A stretch of 64,000 nucleotides of DNA from Prorocentrum cordatum (GCA_963575745.1 CAUYUJ010017843.1:158634-222633); one strand, 5' to 3'; positions 1-9,654 are shown, counted from the stretch's first letter. Notes: a model not told the origin generated them from the sequence alone. Numbers and translations are program-made.

Positions 1-45
1 ACACTTCCAACCATCACACTGAGCACATTGAACACAAGCGAGAAC

Positions 46-861
46 CTACTCGGCCGACGGCTTTTGCCGCTTGCACATGGAGAGGTAGCTCGTCTGCATC
101 TTCCTGATCTTGCCACGCAGCACCTCGGCGTCATCCGAGGGTTGCGCAGGTATCCCTGCTGCATCCAGAGTAGCCCGCAGATCATCCACGTCCATGGACT
201 CAACATGTGGCGCAGGGTCCTCCTCGGGGTCCTCCTCGGGCTCCTCGGGCGTCTGCGGTTGCTGCTGTGGCTCTGGGGTGGGTGGCTGCGCTGCAGGGAG
301 TTCGGCGAGCTTCTTGATCGTGGCCGCCATCGCCTGCAGCTCTTCCAAGAGGTCTGGAGGAACCCCCAGCCCAGAAGCGACCACCCCCAGCTGCTCGACC
401 GACACAGAGAGCGTGGGGAGCATTTGCCGCAACGAAGGAGGCCCTTCCCCACTGCCGTCGGGTGGCTGAGCCTTGGACATGGTTGCCCTCGTCTCACATT
501 CAAGCCGCAGGACCTCCTCCTTGGCCTCAACCAAACGCGTGTCGAGGCTCTCCAAGACCTTCTGGAGCTCGCTGATCTTGCTCTGCTGCTCATCGCGGGC
601 CTTCTGCAGCTGCGTTTCCTTATGCCGAGCACTTTGAAGCCGGTTTGCCAAACTGCGAGCCTGCTCCTCAACAGGTCTGTCAGCAAACAAGGCCGTCTCG
701 AGGGCAGACTTCTCTTCTCGGTACCGTCTGAGCAGCTCCTCGTCCTGGGAAAAGCCTCCACTCGCCACTTGCTTGATGAGACCTTCCAGGTACTTGATCC
801 TGCTGCGCTTGTCACACTGCTTAGCATCAGCAGCCCAAGGAGGAGGGTTCCCAGTACCTGA
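46..861 (-). pseudogene. LINE ORF1 remnant lacking its N-terminus
   Basis: About 270 codons on the minus strand, ending at a TAG (46-48), encode a long Glu/Lys/Arg/Gln-rich coiled coil, then a Pro/Glu linker and a C-terminal helix pair starting MDVDDLRATLDAAG. The same order (coiled coil with IxxLxxxI heptads, linker, LRxxIEAAGFxVP tail) occurs in the complete LINE ORF1 at 30378-31490, so I infer a related LINE ORF1 (RNA-binding nucleoprotein). The zinc finger expected upstream is absent: reading 5'-ward the frame runs through PPPWAADAKQ into a GGA microsatellite that translates as poly-Leu/Pro, so the usable protein begins near 861. ORF2 of this element would lie left of the window; only 45 bases of downstream sequence are present. 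Intact-looking but N-truncated, hence pseudogene. Confidence 0.72.
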
Positions 862-887
862 ATCAGGAGAAGAACGCCTTGCTGCTT

Positions 888-966
888 GAGGAGGAGGAGG
901 AGGAGGAGGAGGAGGGAGAGGAGGAGTAGGGAGGAGGAGGAGGAGGAGGAGGAGGAGGAGGAGGAG
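888..966. repeat. (GGA)n microsatellite at the broken end of the ORF1 remnant
   Basis: Interrupted GAG/GGA triplets. They abut the point where ORF1 homology stops, so the array either caused or colonised the truncation. Confidence 0.9.
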
Positions 967-1323
967 CCCCTCCCACTCCAACTTATGGTGGTGGTGGTGG
1001 AAAACAGGCCCATCAGCAACTCATCGCGAGGAAGGAAAGAGGATGAGGTGCCAGGACCGAGGAGGACGAGGAGCGAGGCACGAGGCACGAGGAGCCCGCG
1101 GCGGCGGCGGAGTCCTGCCAGCGCTGCCGGGCGGCGGTCCCGCCGCGGGCGCGGCGGGGCGCGGCGGCGGGGCGCCGCGGGGGCTCGGCAGCGGCTCCTC
1201 GGGCGAGTGCGCCGACGAGAGGGGGGGCTTAATGATGTTCCAGCCTGCTTCAGCCTCGATCACCAGAATCTCGAACATCGAGAGGGTACCGAAACTCGAG
1301 GGCTGTCACGCGTCGGGCCCCGG

Positions 1324-1558
1324 GAGGTGAGCGTTTTCTTGTTCGGCGTCTCGACACTGGGAGGAAAGGGGGGGGTCTGGCTCCGGACCTGTGCTTAATG
1401 CGCCTGTTTGCAACAGTGCGTCCTATGGGGGAGGCTCCACCTGCTTGAAACAGGCGCCCAAACCAGCCAAGATCTACTTCAAGGGGGAGGGAGGGGGGGT
1501 GCGAGGGCCCGCGCCGATCGGCAAAACAATAAATAAGAAGACGATCACGAAGCGATGC
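1324..1558 (+). repeat. Dispersed repeat A, copy 1
   Basis: About 235 bp sharing the same block order with 7029-7257 and 12641-12881: GTGAGCGTTTTCTTG, GGTCTGGCTCCGGACCT, GTTTGCAACAGTGCGTCC, GAAACAGGCGCC, AAGATCTACT, GCGCCGATCGGCAAAAC. G-runs between blocks vary in length. No coding capacity or tRNA-like boxes recognised. Confidence 0.75.
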
Positions 1559-2055
1559 TCGTTCGACACTGTTTCGACACTTTTCTGGGTGCTCGGAATT
1601 ATCTCTGGGATGCGGTCCGTAAGTGCGATGAGAGCAACACAAGGGGGTGACAGGACGAAGAGGCGCGGCTGCGGGTCTCATCTCGCTCACGAGGTGGCCA
1701 ACGAACAGCACCCACACACACACACACTCAAAGCTTTCAGGGAGGAGGTATGGGGAATGGGCAAGGCGAGGAAGGCGCAAAAGTACAGGTGCGAGTTGTC
1801 AGGTTCCTGGGGGGGGGGCTCCCGTTCGAGCGGGGCCCCTCATCCGACGACACACATACTGATACCCCCCCAACTCTGAGGGATGCGTACGTGTGGGTGT
1901 CAGCTGCCAGCTCGTGGCGAGATGTACGGCCCTGAGCGCACGAGTAACTCCTGCATGGAGGCCCGAGGCGGGGAGAACTTCCCCGCTGGACCTCCCGAGC
2001 GCGCGCCGTCCACCCTTCCTGTCGGCGGCTCCTCTGCGGGCCAGGGAGGGGGCCT
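1559..2055. other. No recognisable feature
   Basis: Mixed-composition sequence with a short CA run near 1712-1728 and G-runs. No ORF with family resemblance. Confidence 0.6.
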
Positions 2056-2117
2056 TCCGATAGCGCGGATCGTTCAAAATCAGCCGTCCGATAGCGCGGA
2101 TCGTTCAAAATCAGCCG
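2056..2117 (+). repeat. Exact tandem duplication of 31 bp
   Basis: Two identical abutting copies (2056-2086, 2087-2117) beginning TCCGATAGCGCGGATCG and ending AATCAGCCG. Identity implies a recent duplication. Confidence 0.9.
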
Positions 2118-2285
2118 CTTTCGGGCCACGGGCTGCGCTCCACCTCGAGCGCCCGCGCTGGGGTCGCCGCCGCGTCGACACGACACGAACCTGCTGTTGA
2201 ACTACGCCGGGTGCGCCGAAGAAGGGAGGCCAGGAATAGCCAGGCCAACACGAGAGCACCGTGCGAGTATGCTGTGCACCTGTGC

Positions 2286-2388
2286 GACTTCACCGCTCCT
2301 CCTCATCATCCTCCTCCTCCGCCTCCTCCGCCTCCTCCGCCTCGTCAACGTCGTCCTCCTCCTCCTCCTCCTCCTCCTCCTCCTTGCC
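2286..2388. repeat. (CCT/CTC)n microsatellite
   Basis: Interrupted CTC triplets with GCC and GTC variants. It directly precedes the CACCCAGT...CGCTTCGTGG sequence, just as pyrimidine-rich tracts precede the satellite at 53987. Confidence 0.9.
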
Positions 2389-2389
2389 T

Positions 2390-2495
2390 CCACCCAGTGT
2401 AGCGCTTCGTGGCACCATAGGGAGCTTCACAGACGAAGATATTCGCAATGGCGGTACCCACAACTGCATATGGTTGGGTCCTTCGCCAAGATATT
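2390..2495 (+). repeat. Unexpanded single-copy relative of the 90-bp satellite
   Basis: Reads CACCCAGTGTAGCGCTTCG, then TGGCACCATAGGGAGCTTC, then GCGGTACCCACAACTGCA and TATGGTTGGGTCCTTCG. The first two blocks match the left edge and monomer of the satellite at 53975-55765; the last two match the right flank of that satellite (55797-55835). One monomer-like segment lies where the other locus has about 20. Confidence 0.75.
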
Positions 2496-2645
2496 TGCTT
2501 TGAAGAAATTCTCGATGATCGATGTATCTCTCCCTGAGCCTGTCCCCCCCTGCCGTTGCCCCAGACCCTCAGCCTTCTCCAGAACTGCGGGGGCACAGCA
2601 CCGTTCGCCTCCCACTGTTGCTCCAACGCTGACTCCTGCTCAGGG

Positions 2646-2872
2646 CCCTGGCTGTGCTGCTCCGCCTTCCGCTCTTAGGGGTCGGGCATATCCTCCTACA
2701 AGCGGATTTTGAACGAAAAACAAAAATAGTCAGAACATGCCCCCAAAATATTCGAAAGTAGTCGGAAAAATCGTCCCATGACTATTTTTTTACTATTCTT
2801 GCATACTCCTCCTGTAGAGGGACAGGCCCGACTTAACCCTGGCTGTGCTGCGCCTCCTTCCGCCCTCCAGGG
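2646..2872. mobile_element. Fold-back element O, copy 1, between imperfect 36-bp direct repeats
   Basis: Core 2682-2836 has inverted ends (TCGGGCATATCCTCC at the left; GGGACAGGCCCGA at the right) and internal inverted arms around AAAAATAGTCA / TGACTATTTTTTT. The core is flanked by direct repeats beginning CCCTGGCTGTGCTGC (2646-2681 and 2837-2872) that match at about 29 of 36 positions. No coding capacity; MITE-like. Confidence 0.6.
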
Positions 2873-2962
2873 CCGAATGAGAGTCCTGCCGATGGCCAGG
2901 GCGAGAGGGTCGAGCGGCCTTCTGCTGTCCCTAGCCGCGCTGCATGACGGGGAAAGATGCCG

Positions 2963-3258
2963 AGATGACCGCGGGGGCCTCTAAGTGGATAGGGGGGTTG
3001 CGAGCGGATGCCAAGGTGGATTATATCTGGCCCAACCTGGCTGACAAATGCACTACAAATGCCCCAAATACCTCACTGAAGGGGGTTAACGATCCGGGCT
3101 AAGTGGGCTCCGCCCACTTGGCGAAGTTATCTAACCTCCCTAAGCTACTCGGGGAATGTGTAACCCACTTATCAGCCAGGTTGGGCCAGATATAATCCAC
3201 CTTGGTATCCACTTGTAACCTCCCTATCCACTTAGAAGCCCCCACGGTCATCCCAGTA
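2963..3258. mobile_element. Fold-back (MITE-like) element C, copy 1
   Basis: About 296 bp, palindromic along most of its length. The left arm (ATGACCGCGGGGGCC, CTAAGTGGATAGGGG, GGTGGATTATATCTGGCC) returns as reverse complement in the right arm (GGCCAGATATAATCCACC, CCTATCCACTTAG, CCCACGGTCATCCCAG). The centre is itself palindromic (AAGTGGGCTCCGCCCACTT). A second copy is at 60681-60940. Confidence 0.78.
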
Positions 3259-3261
3259 GGC

Positions 3262-3385
3262 GGAACATCGAGCTGGAATCGGCGACACCAAACGCCGAGA
3301 CATCGGCGAAGTAAGACGTCGAGAGCGGAAACCACACGCTCTTGGGCTGGGTGGACCGTCATCCGACACCGACCCGCCTGCCACC
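3262..3385 (+). repeat. Degenerate copy of repeat P
   Basis: GAGCTGGAATCGGCGACAC parallels GACCTGGAATCGGCGATAC at 61190-61215; GCCGAGACATCGGCGA also fits. Resemblance fades after about 60 bp. It starts directly at the end of element C. Confidence 0.4.
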
Positions 3386-3390
3386 TATTG

Positions 3391-3622
3391 AGCAGGGACC
3401 GACCGTCCCGGCATTCCTATAGGCCTACCACGACATGTTCTTAGAACTCAGAAATGTTCTGATAACAAAAACCATGTTCTTAGAACATAAGCCCGATGTG
3501 CTAAAACAAGACACAGTCTCGGCCAGAAATGCTCTCATAACATTTCCTGGAAACCTCAACAGGTGCTCAGAACATTGCTTGGCAGGCCTATAGGCAAGCC
3601 ATGACGCTTCGCCACTGCTTGA
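3391..3622. mobile_element. MITE-like element D, copy 1
   Basis: About 232 bp, from AGCAGGGACCGACCGTCC to GCCACTGCTTG. Ends are imperfect inverted repeats (GTCCCGGCATTCCTATAGGC against the reverse complement of the right end, GTC..GGCTTGCCTATAGGC), with internal TTCTTAGAAC palindromes. ACCTAT lies just outside both ends, a possible 6-bp target repeat. Other copies: 38366-38754 and 51385-51615. Confidence 0.72.
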
Positions 3623-3689
3623 ACCTATGAAGGGGCCTTGGGACACACGGAATCCCCATATTTTCCAATATCTTCTTTGGACGAAACAT

Positions 3690-3806
3690 GAAGAATAGTC
3701 AAACATCATACCCCCACATAGCCAAAAGGTAAAGAAAACATCGTCCCCAGACTATTGTTTTACTATTTGGGAATACTCCTCCTGCCGAGGGACATGCCCG
3801 ACTTAA
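3690..3806. repeat. Element O, copy 2 (partial)
   Basis: Shares AATAGTCA...CATCGTCCC, GACTATTGTTTTACTATT, ATACTCCTCCTG and GGGACATGCCCGACTTAA with the right half of the copy at 2646-2872. The left end is not clear. Confidence 0.55.
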
Positions 3807-3809
3807 GCG

Positions 3810-5104
3810 TAAGTGCTGATTGCGATGCTGATCATGGCGCTTGCGCGGACACGTGCGCGGGTCGCGCTGCTGCTGGTGCCGATGCCAGGCTGGTACTCAC
3901 GGGCGCTTCAGCGCTGCAGGTGCGGTGGCAGTGGTGCTGCCGGTGAGGACCCTCGAGGGCCGGAAGTGATCCTGGGCGCCCCGGAGCGAGCAGGACCGGA
4001 TCGAGCCGCCGAGCTCGTGCGGGCCCAGAGCTGCTGCTGCGGCGAGCGGATACAACGCCCTGCCCGGCCGCCCCTTACCAGCCTGGAGCATATCCCTATC
4101 CCTGTGCTGGGCACCTCCTCATCACGATGCCAATCTTAGGGATTCCCTTATCCCCGCCCCCCACGGTGCCTCGGCCTGCTGGGGCGCGCCCAGCTGAGGC
4201 ACGGTGGGCACCTGCGCCGAGGGCGCGGGCCGCAGCGGAGGGGGGAGGGCGATGACGAGGAGGAGAGGGCCTGGCCCTGGGCAGCCCTACCCAGGCCGCC
4301 AACACTGAAGGGGCCCCAGGACACACAAATAAATACACACAACTAACAATATTCCCCATATGCTCCCATATGTTCTGGGTTTTTGTCTTCTCCCCCACTT
4401 GCCATATTTTCCCATCTTTTTCTGGGAATCGACGATTAATTGTGTCTGTGTGTTTTTCCCCCTCCTGAAACACGTCGGACGCACGTGGACGACTTGGAGA
4501 ACCCTGTACCCAAAGTCGCTGTTTGGGGTTCAAACTTGCGCACGGAAAACGGTGTTTTGGATTCAGGGCGCACGTGGGCGCCTTCGGGAGCCCTGAACCC
4601 CAAAACAACGTTCTCATCTCTTGGGGGGGCATCTGTCACTTCCGCCGCCTTCCGCCAGCCTTCCGCCGGCGGAGGCGGCCTCGTTTTACTTCCGCCGCCC
4701 TGCCGCCGAGGAAGAGATGGCACCTCCTTCGATCCTCGGAGGCGAGGCCCTTCTTGGAACGCCCCCCTTGCAGCGGCAGCTCCCGTCCTTCCTGCAGGCT
4801 CCTGGCTCCGCCTGGTCCTCGCCATTGCCGTCCCCCCCTCTTCCCTTCTCCCCCGATGGGCGCCGCCTCGTCGTCGCTATAGTCCCTCCCTCGCGGCCGA
4901 CTCCCAGCGCGCAACCTCGCCCTCGCCACCATCCCCCCCTCTCTCTCCGCCAGCGCCTGCCTCGTCCCGACCCCGCGGCCGACGCCCGCCGCCGCGGGCC
5001 GGCGAACACGGCCGCATGCATGCCATCCAGGCCCTCCCTCCATGTACCGTTCCCCCCCCGGGCCCCTGCCCCTGAGAACATGAGTGGGCGGCGCCCACCT
5101 GAAG
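3810..5104. other. No recognisable gene; anonymous G+C-rich sequence
   Basis: Holds long open frames on both strands with compositionally biased Pro/Arg/Ala translations and no family resemblance. A short duplication (TTTGGGGTTCAAAC / TTTTGGATTCAGGG) sits near 4525-4570. The piece at 4083-4148 resembles 57485-57556 (CTGGAGCATATCCCTATC... GATGCCAA..AGGGATTCCC), suggesting one more weak dispersed repeat. Confidence 0.5.
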
Positions 5105-5440
5105 GGGGGCAGGGGGAGGGGGGAAGGCTTCCCAGAAGGAGCCTTCGGGGACCTACTGACCCGGGTCACTGCAAACCCGGGTCGGTCAGGCTTCGCAGGA
5201 CCCGGCAAGATCCTGCAGGATCCTGCAGGATCCTGCTGGATCCTGCGCCCTAGCCCTTCTCAGTGCAGCCCTGGTTCTGCAGGATCCTGCACGACATGGC
5301 ACATGGCGCTCCGGCTGACCCCCGCTTGCATGGACCCCCATCTCGAGGCCCCCGAAACCTGCCTCTGAAAAGGCCCTGGCCCTGCATCTGCAGACAAAAG
5401 AGCCCGCGCCTTCTGAGAAGCAGCCGCCTTCAGGGAGCCT
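5105..5440. repeat. Repeat B (GGATCCTGCA-rich) lying between two halves of an element-N-like sequence
   Basis: 5105-5150 (GGGGGAAGGCTTCC.AGAAGG) and 5366-5440 (AAGGCCCTGGCCCTGCATCT, GCCTTCTGAGAAGCAG) resemble the left and right parts of element N (10680-10782). Between them, 5155-5345 is repeat B: ACTGACCCGGGTCA, runs of GATCCTGCAGGATCCTGC, CTCCGGCTGACCCCCG. Repeat B recurs at 12390-12598, so B may be inserted in N. Confidence 0.55.
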
Positions 5441-5889
5441 GTCCCCCTCCCCCCCCCGGCCCTCCCCCTGCCCTCTGTGCGCAGGGCCCTCTGTGCGCAG
5501 GGCCCCCCCGGCCCTCCCCCTGCCCCCCCCCCCCCCCGGCCCTCCACCACCTCGCCTTCCCATCGGGCCCGGCGGGGCCCAAGTCTGCCCCCCCCCCCCC
5601 CGTGCACGCATGCCCTCCCCGTGGCTGGAAGCCCGCGGGCATCCGGCCCAGGTGCTGCCCCCCCCCCCCCCCCGACCCTCCGCAGCCTACCCCCTGCCCC
5701 GCGCCGAGGCCTCGAGCGGCCGCAGGGGCGCGTCCCGCGGCGCTCCCCCCTTCGAGCGCGGCTGGTCCAGACGACGGCCTCGTGACGCTTGCCATCGCGC
5801 GGGCTTCCCTTTCCCGTCCATCTCGGGTGGCGACGTGCGCGTGTCGTCCTTCCTCGAGATGGCCCAAGATGCTCCAGGATGGCCCAGAT
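5441..5889. other. Cytosine homopolymer-rich sequence, no gene
   Basis: Contains many C-runs of 8-14 and a local duplication of CTCTGTGCGCAGGGCC (5474-5506). Open frames here are Pro/Gly artefacts. Confidence 0.6.
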
Positions 5890-6110
5890 CTTCTGGTGCT
5901 GACCTCGCCGAGAACCCTGACCCCCGACGTCCTGATGTTTTCGCACGTCGACCCCCAATGGGGTCTCGATCCATTCCCCGGGACCAACTTTCATCCTGAG
6001 TCGCCTGAGTCGTTGCTTGGCGGTCCTGGGGCCTGGTAAGGGCCCCCGGAAATTCCAGATAGCAAAAAACCTGGCGTCGTGATGTTTTAACGACCCGAGG
6101 TGGTCTGAAA
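5890..6110 (+). repeat. Dispersed repeat M, copy 1
   Basis: Parallel blocks with 50765-50945: CGTCCTGATGTTTTCGCA, TCGACCCCCAATGGGGTCT, GGGACCAACTTTCATCCT, GGTCCTGGGGCC, GTCGTGATGTTTTAACGA. The CGTCGTGATTTTTT module occurs twice per copy, about 140 bp apart. Confidence 0.6.
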
Positions 6111-6281
6111 AAAACGCCCGCGCCCGAGCGATACCGAGGCCGCGCCAGAGGCCCCACGCACACGGCCGCGACCGAGGCCCGCCCGGCGCCCGCGCGCCGC
6201 GGAGGGGCCCCAGGGACGCGCGAGCGCGGCTCCCCCTTCGGACGCCCGAGCCTGCCCAGGCGTGCTCGCGCCAGTCTTGGG

Positions 6282-6390
6282 TCGGGCATGCCCTCCTGCA
6301 GGCGGGTGTTGGAAGACAGGTTTAACATAGCGAACACGTACTCAACACATATTAAACATGTTGGAAGAACATTTAAACATGGTCGGGAAA
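6282..6390 (+). repeat. Possible element O end (copy 3)
   Basis: GGGTCGGGCATGCCCTCCTG matches the left terminus of element O (2681-2697). The following A+T-rich part (TTTAACAT / ATTAAACATG / ATTTAAACATG) is different, so only the end is shared. Confidence 0.35.
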
Positions 6391-6770
6391 GAATCAAATA
6401 CCCAGGACCCGCCGTGCTCTTGAACGCTTTGCCAAAGAACGCTGGGCCAGAGTCAAATGTTTCACATTCGCGGCATCACTCTTACGGGTCAGATCGTTGG
6501 CAGGAAGGCGTCCACGGTGGGCGTGGAAACAGACTGATGAGGGATACTTGAGACATGCTTCGTGGGAGTAACAGCGCATTGCGATAGTGTCTCATTGCAG
6601 ACCAGCGCCATGCGCGCTATGACAGAACAGCGCCCTGAGCTAAGTGCTGCAAGTGCCCGAGTGCAAGATGGACAAGAGGCAACTGCAGAGTCGATGCGGC
6701 ATGGGCACATGACAGTGCCTGCGCTCCGTGGCGCCGCATCCCGCTGCGATCTGCGATCAAACAGCGCAGC
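6391..6770. other. No recognisable feature
   Basis: Ordinary-complexity sequence leading into the 99-bp tandem duplication. Confidence 0.5.
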
Positions 6771-6957
6771 GAGGTCTCATGGTGGTCCCCGTGGGACACC
6801 CCTCCGCTCGAACTCCCAGGAGCCCACGAAAGTGGCGATGTCGCAAATCGCAGCACCCCAGGGGACGGCGAGGTCTCATGCTGAGTTGCGTGGGACACCC
6901 CTCCGCTGGACCTCCCAGGAGCCCACGAAAGTGGCGACAGTTTCGCAAATCGCAGCT
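6771..6957 (+). repeat. Tandem duplication, 99-bp period, two copies
   Basis: GAGGTCTCATG at 6771 and 6870; both units contain GGGACACCCCTCCGCT, CTCCCAGGAGCCCACGAAAG and CGCAAATCGCAGC. Because 99 is a multiple of 3, frames stay open across both copies. Confidence 0.85.
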
Positions 6958-7028
6958 CTGGGAGCGTTCCAGAACGCGCTCTGGAACGGATTGATCCTCG
7001 TCCTTGCCGCGCCAGGTAACGTTTTCCT

Positions 7029-7257
7029 GGTGAACGTTTTCTGATTCCGCGTTTCGAGACTGGGCGGAAATGGGGGTAAAGGAGGGGAGGGGGTCTGGCT
7101 CCGGACCTCCGCTTGACGCGATTGTTTGCAGCAGTGCGTCCCGTGGGGCACTCGACCTGCTCGAAACAGGCGCCAGAAACAGCTAAGATCTACTCTATGG
7201 GGGGGAGGGTGTGCGAGGGCCCGCGCCGATCGGCAAAACCACGAAACAAAAACGTTC
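7029..7257 (+). repeat. Dispersed repeat A, copy 2
   Basis: Same block order as 1324-1558 (GTGAACGTTTTC, GGTCTGGCTCCGGACCT, GTTTGCAGCAGTGCGTCC, GAAACAGGCGCC, AAGATCTACT, GCGCCGATCGGCAAAAC). Confidence 0.75.
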
Positions 7258-7757
7258 CCTGCCCCACCAGACAGCGCCTTCGGCTTGCTCGGCTCCAATC
7301 TGGTGCAAGCACGCAACGCCCTCTTGGAAACGCCCACCTCTCCCCCACCCCCCTCCTTCCGCGCATCATCGACAGGCGGGCCCCACCAATCATGCCGATA
7401 CGCTTCCTTCTCCTCCTGCCCCTCCCCCGCGCCGCTGCCTTCATCTGCTTCAGCGCCTCCACGGGAGGGGCACTTGACGCCTGAGCCAGGGGGGGGCCAA
7501 AGACAGGCTGCAATGAGCCGCTGACCCACAGGGTTGGGGGGGTGGTCAACAGAAAAGGCGGTGACTTTCCCCACCACACGCGGATACGAGTGAGGAGCTG
7601 TCCTAGACCCGACAAGCTTCAAGCCGAGACTCGAGCCCGCCAAGGACGAGGCATTAGTCAACGTCGCACTGCAGGTGCCGCCCTGGCTGCTCCTCGTTTC
7701 AAGGTTGACCTGGACTCCAGCCCGCAGATGTCGGCGACTACTCAACTACAGGCATTC
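7258..7757. other. No recognisable gene
   Basis: 7430-7490, read on the minus strand, gives AQASSAPPVEALKQMKAAA. It is one of several scattered Ala/Pro segments resembling those in array T (QAPAAPPADTLEPPEAPAEA). Otherwise featureless. Confidence 0.4.
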
Positions 7758-7895
7758 CCCTCCTCCTCCTCCTCCTCCTCCTCCTCCCTCCTCCTCCTCC
7801 TCCTCCCTCCTCCTCCTCCTCCTCCTCCTCCTCTTCTTCTTCGTCTTATTATTATTGTTCTTCTTATTATTATTAGTATTCATCCATCTTCTTCT
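7758..7895. repeat. (CCT)n grading into (TTC/TTA)n microsatellite
   Basis: CTC triplets to about 7830, then CTTCTT and TTATTA triplets: stepwise drift of the repeat motif along the tract. Confidence 0.85.
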
Positions 7896-8139
7896 TCTAA
7901 TTCGGTTTCTTAGTAATATTCCCGGAAAGGGCCTGAGCCCAGGGTTCTCGTTTAGTTGGTTTCCCCCTCGGTTTTGACGGCTGTAGGGCCGGCGAATTTC
8001 TTTTGCGATAAATAACGAGGTCGCGTAGGGCCGGCGAATTAAAAATTGAGGATGTCCCTAGCGAAACGCTTGTTTTTGAAATCGCGATCGATAAATCACA
8101 GGGTGCGGGACACGTTTTGGTCAGGGGCATGGCCCCAGG

Positions 8140-8335
8140 AAGCCCCAGGAGGCCCCAGGATGTTTAGGGAATGCCTAGGAAGCCCCAGGAGGCCCCAGGA
8201 GAGCCCAGGAGGCCCCAGGAGGCCCCAGGACGTCCCAGGACGTCCCAGAACGCTTCAGGAGGCCCCAGAAGGCTCCAGGAGGCCCCAGGAATGCCGAGGA
8301 GGCCCGAGGAGGCCTTAGGAAGGCCCAGGAGGCGA
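8140..8335 (+). repeat. GGCCCCAGGA minisatellite
   Basis: Degenerate 9-10-bp units (AGGCCCCAGG, AAGCCCCAGG, ACGTCCCAGG). Translations such as PRRPQEAP are artefacts of the unit. Related arrays lie at 44095-44295 and 58940-59570. Confidence 0.85.
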
Positions 8336-8345
8336 AAGGGGCGAA

Positions 8346-8545
8346 AGGGACCTACGTGTTTTCACACTTGTTCCGCTCAGGGGCGAAAGGGACCCACGTG
8401 TTTTCACGCTTGTTCCGTTCAGGGACGAAAGGGACCCACGTGTTTTCACGCTTGTTCCGCTCAGGGGCGAAAGGGACCCACGTGTTTTCACGCTTATTCC
8501 GGTCAGGGGCGAAAGGGACCCACGTGTTTTCACGCTTGTTATGTG
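8346..8545 (+). repeat. 42-bp tandem repeat, five copies
   Basis: Units start GGGACC[C/T]ACGTG at about 8347, 8389, 8431, 8473 and 8515. Each carries CACGTG followed by TTTTCACGCTTGTTCCG. Exactly 14 codons, hence open frames on both strands. Confidence 0.9.
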
Positions 8546-8733
8546 TCCAGGCCACCCAGGGGGGTATCTAACATGATTGTTCTGAGCAAGGACCATGTGT
8601 TTTAACGTGTCCAGGCTACTCACGGGTGTATCTAACATGGTTTCCCGAGCTGGCACCATGTGTTTTTAGGTGTCCAGGCCATCCAGGGGGATATCTAACA
8701 TGGGTGTCCCGGGCAAGGACCACGTATTTTAAC
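8546..8733 (+). repeat. About 64-bp tandem repeat, three copies
   Basis: Units begin GTGTCCAGGC, continue with GTATCTAACATG and end GCA[A/C][G/C]GACCA[T/C]GT. They directly follow the 42-bp array and share its A[C/T]GTGTTTT end. Confidence 0.8.
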
Positions 8734-9492
8734 GTTCCGTAGCGTGTCCCCTTGGCATGTCCCGCGGTGCGTCCCCATGGCACGTCTCCTGGCACGTCGC
8801 CTGGCGCGTCCTTTGGGACGTTCCGCGGCGCGTCCTGCTGGCATGTCCCCCTGTCAATGAGCTCTGGGGCAGCTACTATGTGTTCAGGAAGCTCGAGCAT
8901 AAGATCCATATCAGTTCGGTCAGGACTCGGATGCAAAGGCGGACTCGATCCACAACGCTATAGAGCACAGTCGCGGCATGGCACATCGCAATTCAGCACG
9001 GCGCAGCACAGCACAGCCCTCGGCACGGTACATCAAGATCGATACATTTAGCATTGCAACCTGGCACGTTCCTTGGCACGTTCCGTGGCGCGTCCCGTGG
9101 CGAGTCCCCTTGGCACGTCGCGCGGCAAGTCCCCTGGCACGTCCCGCGGCACGTCCATTGGCACGTTCCGTAGCGCGTCCCCTTGGCACGTCCCGTGGTG
9201 CGTCCCCATGGCACGTCCCCTGGCACGTCGCCTGGCGCGTCCCTGCGGACGTTCCACGGCGCGTCCTGCTGGCATGTCCCCTTGTCAATTAGCTCTTAGG
9301 CAGTAACTGTGTGCCCAGGCAGCTCGAGCTTACGATCCAGATCAGTTCGGTCAAGACTCGGATGCAAAGGCGGACTCGATCCACAATGCTATAGAGCGCG
9401 ATCGCGGCACGGCACATCGCAATTCAACACGGCGCACAGCAGCACAGCCTTCGGCACGGCACTACATTAAAGTCGATACATTTAGCATTGCA
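8734..9492 (+). repeat. Segmental duplication separated by a GGCACGTCC array
   Basis: 8734-9058 and 9164-9492 align end to end (430-bp offset): GTTCCGTAGCG, CTGCTGGCATGTCCCC, CAGATCAGTTCGGTCA, GATGCAAAGGCGGACTCG, CGATACATTTAGCATTGCA. The first half of each copy and 9059-9163 are GGCACGTCCC-type degenerate tandem units. Confidence 0.88.
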
Positions 9493-9654
9493 TTTACCCG
9501 TCGCCCAATCAGGTGGCTTTGAAGCGGTACCATGCCTTACATTTCTGGATTCCTTTCCGGGTTCGTGGGTTGATCATGTTCGTTTTATTAGTCTTAGTAT
9601 TCTTCTTTGTATTAGTGATATTATTCTTATTCTTATTATTAGTAGCATTCGTAG
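9493..9654. other. Unique spacer with A+T-rich triplets
   Basis: Short unique sequence, then TTATTA/TTAGTA triplets leading into the CTC array. Confidence 0.5.

Noticed and set aside
8140-8335. CRISPR-like regular repeats
   Set aside because: Units are 9-10 bp, degenerate and without spacers; the organism is eukaryotic.
8735-8745. TTCCGTAGCG resembling the start of the spliced leader (also at 9165)
   Set aside because: Only the first 8-9 bases agree; the rest belongs to the GGCACGTCC array.
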